DNA of 64,000 nucleotides from positions 62,001 to 126,000 of the forward strand of contig JAGVSM010003750.1 of assembly GCA_022494885.1 (NCBI GenBank). Direction: 5' to 3'. This DNA is from Micrasema longulum (taxonomy: Eukaryota > Arthropoda > Insecta > Trichoptera > Brachycentridae). A model generated the notes under the pieces. That model saw only the letters and a program-made list of their open reading frames with translations, was not told where the DNA came from and did no database searches. Shown piece after piece: positions 57,092 to 64,000 of the stretch. Position 1 is the first letter of the stretch. Each line of letters starts with the position of its first letter. The position numbers and the translations under genes are program-made.

Positions 57092-57383
57092 GGTGATTTT
57101 AAACGAAAATATGAAACTAATTATTCATAGATGGCGCTTTTATAATTTTAATTTGAAAAATACAATTTTTACGATTATTTTGGATGGAAATTTTACAAAG
57201 CTTGGTTTGCGAAAACTTTATACTATATCGATTATAACAAATACCAAAACAATATAATTTCGGTCCTTTTCACAAAATGGTGTACAAAACAAAATAATAA
57301 CTTATCTCATTTTTTGTTTTGTATGAAAAATGATAAAAGCGCCATCTATGAATAATTAGTTTCACATTTTCGTTTAGAATCAC
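57092..57383. mobile_element. MITE with about 54-bp TIRs at a TTAA site
   Basis: The left GGTGATTTTAAACGAAAATA and the reverse complement of the right GGTGATTCTAAACGAAAATG continue matching through GAAACTAATTATTCATAG and ATGGCGCTTTTAT, about 95% over 54 bp. TTAA flanks both ends (57088-57091 and 57384-57387), which fits a piggyBac-like mover; a TA target of a Tc1-like mover fits equally. No coding frame in 292 bp. Confidence 0.8.
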
Positions 57384-57391
57384 CTTAAATC

Positions 57392-57825
57392 AACAATGTT
57401 TTGAGTATGTCGAAATGTTTGTAGACAGGCTGGATTTTCTCCCTGTGGTGTTATCTAAATTTTTGTAGCAACAGAGAGGGAAAACATTGTTTAGAAGGAA
57501 ATATGGAAGTCTATGCATTTACAGGGCTTATGACCTGTCATTGGCTGGTTTAAGGGGCCACTTTACACGCTGTGTAACATTCACCACTCTGACTTTTTTT
57601 GAACATCTGTATTTCTTCAATTCTTTCATCTATTGATGTTTACAAAGCTAAAGAGCTGAAACCTTTATTGATGCGGGTAAGATTCATCTGATTGAATTAT
57701 TTCACCTACGTACCAGACTAGAATACAAATGTTAATATATAGGCAGAATGGTGAATGCTAGACAGTGTGTAAAGTGTTAAACCAGCCAATGACTTCTATA
57801 TTCCCTTCTCTAAAATGTTCTGTAA
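57392..57825. repeat. Two family C repeats in opposite orientation
   Basis: The plus copy 57392-57715 runs from CAACAATGTTTTGAGTATGT through GGCTTATGACCTGTCATTGG to TTGAATTATTTCACCTAC. The minus copy 57738-57825 has GGCAGAATGGTGAATGCTAG, AACCAGCCAATGACTTC and ATTCCCTTCTCTAAAATG. They can pair only over part of their length. Confidence 0.7.
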
Positions 57826-57964
57826 TACATGTAGTATGTCAGAAATATGGAAATATAGGCATTTATAAGGCCTGTCATTTATACACGTTAAATTCGCAAA
57901 TAAAAACATTTTTCTGTCCGTTTTTTTTTTTTGCTATAACATGCCTAAATTATTTTATAATTCT

Positions 57965-58365
57965 TGTAGGTAAAACCATGTACGATAGATGCACAAATGT
58001 TGAGATCCGTACATTATGTAAAGCTGAGATAAGCATTATCGACAAAATCAAGAAAGGAGCTCTGACTTGGTTTGGACATGTAGAGCGAATGGATAGCGAA
58101 AGAACAGCAAGAAAAAGTATTTACGATGCGAATGCTGATGGATGCAGAAATAGAGGAAGGCCGAGAAAGACATGGCATGATCAAATCCAACAAATACTTG
58201 AAGATGGACATGTCAAATATCGAAATAATCGACGAGTGTGCATGAGAATATTTATGAATGTAGAGAAAGCGAGATATGTATGCAAAGATAGAGCGATGTG
58301 GTGTTCTATCCCCCCTGCCTAACCTTACGGGAAAACTACGTGATGGTGGGTTTGTTTGATTGTTT
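57965..58365 (+). mobile_element. RTE-type LINE 3' end
   Basis: The plus-strand frame (ending at 58322) reads KAEISIIDKIKKGALTWFGH, VERMDSERTARKSIYDAN, GCRNRGRPRKTWHDQIQQIL. This is the best-preserved copy of the family also at 9690-9905 and 54290-54650. Ends in GTTTGTTTGATTG. Confidence 0.8.
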
Positions 58366-58374
58366 TTGAAATCT

Positions 58375-58530
58375 ATGGAAAATGAATTATTTAACGGTAT
58401 GTCTTTATGTTTTTGTTTTCAAATGTTTGAACTTGTAATAATATTCTGTATTTTGCTTGCGGTAACACGACGTCACATCACCGCGTGTAAAGGAATTTTG
58501 TAGCACAGACTTTCAAGAGTTATTTCATTC
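58375..58530 (+). repeat. Dispersed repeat, family J
   Basis: Partner of 17770-17925, with TTGCTTGCGGTAACACGACG and CATCACCGCGTG. It follows the RTE tail here and could be part of a larger element. Confidence 0.55.
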
Positions 58531-58754
58531 AACGAACGGCCTAGCCATTCAATTGAAAGCCGGTATTTAGCGGTCCAATTGAGTGGCTGATAACATTTTT
58601 GAGGCGACGTTTACAGTATACATAGAATACCTACTGATAATTATATTAATGTTAATATTAGGACATTCATAAATTATGTTTCATATTTTAAAAACGGAAA
58701 ATGAGTTATTTATGCTAAAATGAACTATATATAAAAACCAATCTACCTAAATAA

Positions 58755-58925
58755 TAGCGTAATTCAAAACCGTCTCTAAATCTTGCAAAAACAGATTTCA
58801 ATCATACTTGACCCAGCTAACTTAGCATTCTCCATTGAGTTGGTGATGCATAATAAATTTCAAAGTTTTTCGCAAATATCTCAATAACTCCTTCAATGAA
58901 GATTTATAAGTTTACTTCTAATATC
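58755..58925 (+). repeat. Dispersed repeat, family I
   Basis: AAAACCGTCTCTAAATCTTG, TTAGCATTCTCCATTGAGTT and CGCAAATATCTCAATAACTC, shared with 28830-29000 and inverted at 3105-3275. Confidence 0.6.
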
Positions 58926-60119
58926 CCTATGTACTAGTTTAAGATGAAATAAATCAGTATAAAAACTGCGGGCTGTGTGAATAAAAAACATGGCAAATCG
59001 CCCATCATTTCCATATTATTCATATTTGAACATGTAAAATACTTAAATAGAGTAGAATATGAGTAGTTGGGTCCATTTTTTAATCTCCAGGTGAGTTGAA
59101 GAGACTTTGAACATCGCTGGACGTCACAGCGTCCCACATAAAGTTGTTTTGTTTGTTGGTCGTTCGTAAAGCTTGCTGGACGCTACTCTACTATAACTAC
59201 TAAATTATTTACTACAGCAAATTATTGCTATTTTTATTTCATTTCTTTAGCATGCAAAACTAACGCTAATACTGATATTGAAACTTATATTATGCTAATG
59301 TTGATGCGCCGAGCTGTACAGTTTTGTTATAAGGAAATACCATTAGAAATAAAAGAACGAAAAAATTTCATTTAATTTCTGTTTTTTTTTTATAGTCTTT
59401 ATTCAATAAAATAAACACATTATTTTTTTAAAATTTTATTTTATTTTATTAACATAAACGGCAAACCTGCCCTTTACAAACATTTATAATATTAACATAT
59501 TTGGCTTAGTATTTTTTTCCTTTTTTTTCAAAAACATGAATTTTAAAAACAAAATTTATAAAAAAATAAAATATTACAATATTAATACGTTATTAAGAAA
59601 ACAAAGTATTAAAACATATTTTGTCCCGATAAACTATTCAATTAATAATCAAATAAAAGAGTACAGACATAATACTGTATAAAATAATGAACATATATTA
59701 TTTTATTTTTGATGCTTTGTAGAATATTATTAAGAAGAAATAACTCAACGAAACCAGATAAGAATGGTTTAAATAATTTTTTTTTAAAGTAAGAAAATAG
59801 AGTAAAATAATACAATTAAAATTAAAGAATAGCCAAATGCCTAGTAAATACTTAAATATATTTGAAATATAGGAAACAAAAAATATAGACACGCATATAA
59901 ATAGTGTTTGTAAGTTAAAAAAACATGCGTGTAGTAGATAAGTTAGCTCTTAAAAAGTAATCGTATTCGAGTTTAGTTCGAGAAGAAGTTTTTTTTGGGT
60001 TTCCCAAAATTATGAGCAAATGATTTCTTTTAACGAAACTTTACAATGAGTAGGTAAGTACTTTTATTAAGTAATTTAGCATCGACCATCCGTCTGTATT
60101 TTTTATCAAGATTAAAAAA

Positions 60120-60965
60120 AAATATTTTTCATATTTTTTGTCTTACAAACTATAATTAATAATAAAAATAATGTGACCTTACCCGTGCCGAGGACACTTA
60201 ACAATATACTTTTTAATAAATATTTTTACATTTGAGAATAAACAAAAAAGATTAACGCAATAAACAGAAATATTTAACACAATGTTCAGACAGTTTTAAA
60301 TACTACACATTTATGTTTACAATTAATTTATGTACATCTATATTATTTATATTACAAAACGCACAATGAAAGAACAAAAACCTAACATAAGCTATACACT
60401 TGTGGAGCAGTTGATTCAATATTGGTTCGGGCGAATGAGACAATCCATTTTACTTCTACCTAGCTCCATTATCCATTTTTTATAGCCTTTTTGAACATTT
60501 TCTCGTTACTTATTGTTTTAATGGATGGTGGAAGTAGGTCATAGATATCAATAGAATAATTCTCAAAATCCCTTTGTCCGAAAGTGGTATTAATTTGTAT
60601 TTGTTTAAGTTGTCTTTGTGTTGAGGATCTAGTGATTATATAATTTATATATGATGTATTGTAGGGGTTATGTCTTTCATTAGAGTAAGAATACTTTTTG
60701 AATCTGTAAGTGACTATTGTTTTAGCGTATAATTGTTTTGGTGTCATAAGTTGTGATTTTTTTAATATTTTATCAGTAGATGTCTGTATCGGGACTCTGG
60801 GATTATTCTTGGAGCTTTGTTTTGTAGTATGGTGAAATTGTTTCAAATTTGTCGTGGTTTGATACGATAATTTGCTGCTTAAGTGATTGGTGTGTGGTTC
60901 AGTGATTGTGTTGTAGGTGATTTTACATGAACCCATATCAACAAACCTTCTGGTTCTTTTCAAAA
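60120..60965 (-). mobile_element. LINE 3' end, same family as 51165-51735
   Basis: A 164-codon minus-strand frame (60469-60963) reads KRTRRFVDMGSCKITYNTI, NTTFGQRDFENYSIDIYDLL and KTISNEKMFKKAIKNG, followed by the shared 3' UTR (inverse of ATATACTTTTTAATAAATAT region) and GAGGACACTTAAC. Longer and more open than its sister copy. 5'-truncated. Confidence 0.8.
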
Positions 60966-61327
60966 CTTGAAATTGAAAATGTTTTGTTTTCTGTAATAAT
61001 TTTCCTTATAGCTTTCTAGTGTACATATATTGTTTATACATGTTAATAATTAGCATATATTTTAATGATAATTACATAAACGTTAATATAAGGATATTTA
61101 TATTTTATATTTGTACTATTTTAAGACTAAATCAAATAAAATATCAAAAAAATTACGCATTTGCATTAATGATAATTAATTCGCCGTCACATTTTTTGTG
61201 TCCAGGTGGATAATGAATACATTTTTTTTGTGAAATAGAACCAGAACCCTGTACGGTGGCTAATGGCTGCTCTCCCTCTCAGGAACTCTTGAAAATTTTC
61301 TCAAGTAGAGGAAATTCCGTTTCGTAG

Positions 61328-61415
61328 AGCAAAGGTCGGTGCGTTCGCCTGCTACGCTTGAGGAACCCAGGTTCGATTCCTGACAGGGTCGACGTGAAAT
61401 ATTTGTTTAATATAT
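61328..61415 (+). repeat. tRNA-derived SINE, family B
   Basis: GTCGGTGCGTTCGCCTGC (A-box region), CTACGCTTGAGGAACCCAG, B box GGTTCGATTCC, then GACGTGAAATATTTG. Partner of 20330-20480. Confidence 0.6.
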
Positions 61416-61724
61416 TTTGTTCCTATTATCTTACGTAAGAAATCTGACACAGATACGCCGCAATAAGAAAATACCACATACTTCGAATACTGATAAAAAT
61501 ATATTAAATGGATTTGGAATTATTTTTGGATTTTCAAAATCAATATGGATATTGTGGAGAAATGTTTTTATACATAACTTTTTAAAAAAATGTGTCAGTA
61601 GATAAACGCGACATGTCTGGCATTGATAATTGTGACGTCAAGATTCGTGAAGATGTGCTATAAAATTTTCAATGGTTCTGAAAAAAGTAAAAAATTAACA
61701 TGAATCGTAATCGACAGACTAAAT

Positions 61725-62580
61725 CATGATCATGATCTTAATAGTGTATCACTGTGGCTAAAAATTAATAAATTAAAATTAAATGTTAACAAAACTAAAT
61801 ATATGAATATAGGAAACAAAAGAATACAAATTACACCATCAATTGTAATAGAAAATGAAAAACTTAATGAAGTCACTGAAATTAAATATTTAGGTGTAAT
61901 GTTGGATTCAAAACTTACATTTCACCAAAACGCTAAGATGGTAATAAATAAGATTGCAAAAAAATATCAATTTTGGGAAGGATTAGAAGATTTATTGATA
62001 AGGACTCTTGCAAAACTATTTACAAAGCAATTATTGAACCACACGTTAACTACTGTAGTAGCATTTTATTTTTATTAAACAAAGAAAACATAGATAAACT
62101 AACTGTATTACAAAATAAAGCCTTTAGAATCATTTTGAAAAAAAACAGATACACGAGGGTAAAGTCGATGGTAAATGAAATGAAATTATTAACATATAAA
62201 CAAAGAATATTTTACAATACAATGATATTTGTTCATAAAATTATAAACTCTAATAAAAAACAGAATTTTGAAAAAATTGATCGGAACCAGCATGAACACG
62301 ATCACAATACTAGAGAAAAGAACAAAATTAGACTTCCATTTAGAAAAAAAGGCAAAGTCACAAAATTCAATTTTATTTAAAGCAATTAAAAAGTATTACG
62401 AAATGGAAAAAAATATTTATGAAGAAAAAAACATATCAAAATTTAAAATAATGGTCAAGACATATGTGATAAACAATTTATAAATTAAATATATTTGCAA
62501 TGTTATTATTAGAACACACATAACAATATGTATGATATGTGTGCCCTACTTTAAGATTTAAATAAATAAATAAATAAGTA
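61725..62580 (+). mobile_element. Jockey-like LINE, RT C-terminal part with (TAAA)n tail
   Basis: LWLKINKLKLNVNKTKYM, EIKYLGVMLDSKLTFHQN, then after a frameshift FIDKDSCKTIYKAIIEPHVN, LQNKAFRIILK, and after a second shift a KIMVKTYVINNL end. A run of AAATAAATAAATAAATAAG closes the element at 62560-62579. Dead copy, 5'-truncated. Confidence 0.85.
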
Positions 62581-63234
62581 ATGTAATAGGGGCATGGCCA
62601 ATGCACTTACCGTTTTTGCGGGAATTAAAAATTACAAATTTCAAAGTATGTTTAATGATACAAATAAGTAATAAAATGTATTTTTTATCTCGACAGTATT
62701 TCATAGACCCTTGTTACTTTAAAATTGTAAAAAAAAATATTTTTCCCTATTTTTAGGTGTTAGCATTACCACTAACCTGCAAACTGCTCATAGCATGAAT
62801 TTACTAAAGTTGTTAATTATTTTGACGGCTTATTCCAAAAATGTACAAAGTAATTTAGTTTTTTATGCAGAGAATGTTGACATTTTAAATAATATAAGTC
62901 CCTTTTTTGTGAGGCAAAGCGTCAACTAAATAAGAGTATTAAGATATTATGTACATTTTAAATAGGTAATTTATTTATGAGTTTCTAAATGTTTAAACAG
63001 GTTTGTGAGTATTATTGTTTTATTTTGCTTTTATTTAAATTACCAAGTACATTTTAGCCGTTTTTAACGCTATTTAAAATGAATTGTTAATTCAAAATGC
63101 TAATGCTATATACGGTGTACCTACCTCCGTTGGTTAGAGTGAACGAGTAGGAAAAATAATAATGTTTGTAAACTGTGCTGTATACGAGAGGTAACGTAAC
63201 TCATAAATATCAATATTGATAGATATTTCAACGA

Positions 63235-63360
63235 AGGGTGAGAAGCCTTTTTGAAAATAATATTAAAGACTAGGCATGTACAGAGCTTATGACCTGGCTG
63301 CCGACTGGCTTAAGTGATCGGTTTACATATTGTACCTCGTCACTTTTTCAAGCAGAGATG
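63235..63360 (+). repeat. Family C interspersed repeat
   Basis: Diverged copy with AAGACTAGGCATGTACAGAG, CTTATGACCTGGCTGC, and CTGGCTTAAGTGATCGG. Confidence 0.55.
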
Positions 63361-63519
63361 ATTAATTTGAATAAAAATAATGGGATGCATTCGATTACTA
63401 AATTCATTCGAATGAAAATGTTTTCTTGCGCGCGATAAAAAATAGAGCATTAAGTTGTTAGGCAAAGTTTCTGGAAAATGTGCGAAAAAAATATTTCAAT
63501 AAAAATGCACTAATTTGAT

Positions 63520-63640
63520 TGACGTTACATGAACCAACCAATGATGTGATATTCGGTTGGCTTACCGTAAACGAACCAATGGGAAGAACTAACAGAGAAC
63601 AACCTCTGACGTCACACGCGGAGTTAATATAAATTATGTT
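63520..63640 (+). repeat. Repeat with TGACGT and CCAAT motifs
   Basis: GACGTTACATGAACCAACCA, CGGTTGGCT, GAACCAATGGG and CTGACGTCACACGCGGAGTT in the same order as 39655-39850 on the minus strand. Element class is unknown. Confidence 0.5.
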
Positions 63641-64000
63641 AAATATAACAAATGTAAAAGAAAATAAATAAAAAATATGTAAATAGTAATTAAGTTAAAT
63701 ATCTGCTTCTCTCAAAATTACTGTGATTTTTGATCTGAATTTACATACATTTTCACAAAATCTATTGTTTCATTGGTCGCATATTCTAGGTATTGTAGAT
63801 TGTTTCAAATAGTTTGTTGACGCGTTTTCTATGTAAAACAGAAGATTTTGTCTTGTCGGTCTAGATGGCATACGGAATGAAAGTATTTCAAGTATGTTAG
63901 GAGAATAAATTTTATTATTTATTAATTTGTATAAAAATAATTAGTCTCACATTCTTCGATTTTTACGAAAGTTTATTCCATGGTACTGCATACTTTCAGC

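Larger units (their letters stand above)
51014..64000. other. Gene-poor region made of LINE fragments and small DNA elements
   Basis: No host exon could be supported. LINE 3' ends of at least four families, SINE pieces, family C copies and inverted-repeat elements account for roughly half of the length. What lies between them (for example 54660-55100, 58930-60110, 62600-63230, 63650-64000) shows nothing recognised. A neighbouring gene beyond 64000 cannot be excluded. Confidence 0.65.

Noticed and set aside
1..64000. CRISPR arrays, bacterial operons, prophage or plasmid features
   Set aside because: Spliced animal genes and non-LTR retrotransposons throughout; no regularly spaced short repeats of CRISPR type.

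Overview
The window is nuclear DNA from an insect: AT-rich, intron-containing, and packed with old transposons. Six protein-coding genes can be assembled exon by exon with consistent splice phases. They are recognisable as insect or animal orthologs, and the repeat content (mariner, RTE and Jockey/CR1-like LINEs, tRNA-derived SINEs, many small inverted-repeat elements) is typical of arthropods. I cannot fix the insect order.

Layout. 1-6240: gene-free, AT-rich, a few small repeats. 6366-10644 (-): RNA polymerase III subunit RPC7 (POLR3G), four exons. 10695-11136 (-): DPH3, diphthamide biosynthesis and electron carrier protein, three exons; its stop lies only 50 bp upstream of the POLR3G start. 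11137-11719: divergent promoter region. 11720-14198 (+): TIMM10B-type small Tim chaperone, three exons. 16340-29547 (+): centriole kinase PLK4/SAK, thirteen exons, with introns full of repeats. 29548-35287: convergent intergenic region with one unrecognised small ORF that could encode a secreted protein. 35288-48545 (-): M6 proteolipid (PLP/DM20/M6 family) with two candidate first exons. 50384-51013 (+): mitochondrial ribosomal protein bL21m, two exons. 51014-64000: no gene found, only LINE fragments, SINE pieces and inverted-repeat elements.

The genes are mostly housekeeping and do not form one pathway: Pol III transcription, translation-factor modification, mitochondrial import, mitochondrial translation, centriole duplication, and a neural/epithelial membrane proteolipid. 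The tight DPH3-POLR3G pair and the DPH3/TIMM10B divergent promoter are the only arrangements that suggest shared regulation.

The most distinctive non-gene content is a very abundant interspersed repeat (called family C here, about 15 copies in 64 kb). One pair of copies forms a nearly perfect 118-bp-arm hairpin inside a PLK4 intron. Other notable items are a degenerate piggyBac-like element with TTAA ends in an M6 intron, several inverted-repeat elements with clear TIRs, an LTR-like promoter just upstream of PLK4 exon 3, and a PLK4 reading frame that seems to end without the third polo box. All calls come from reading the sequence; no database search was possible.
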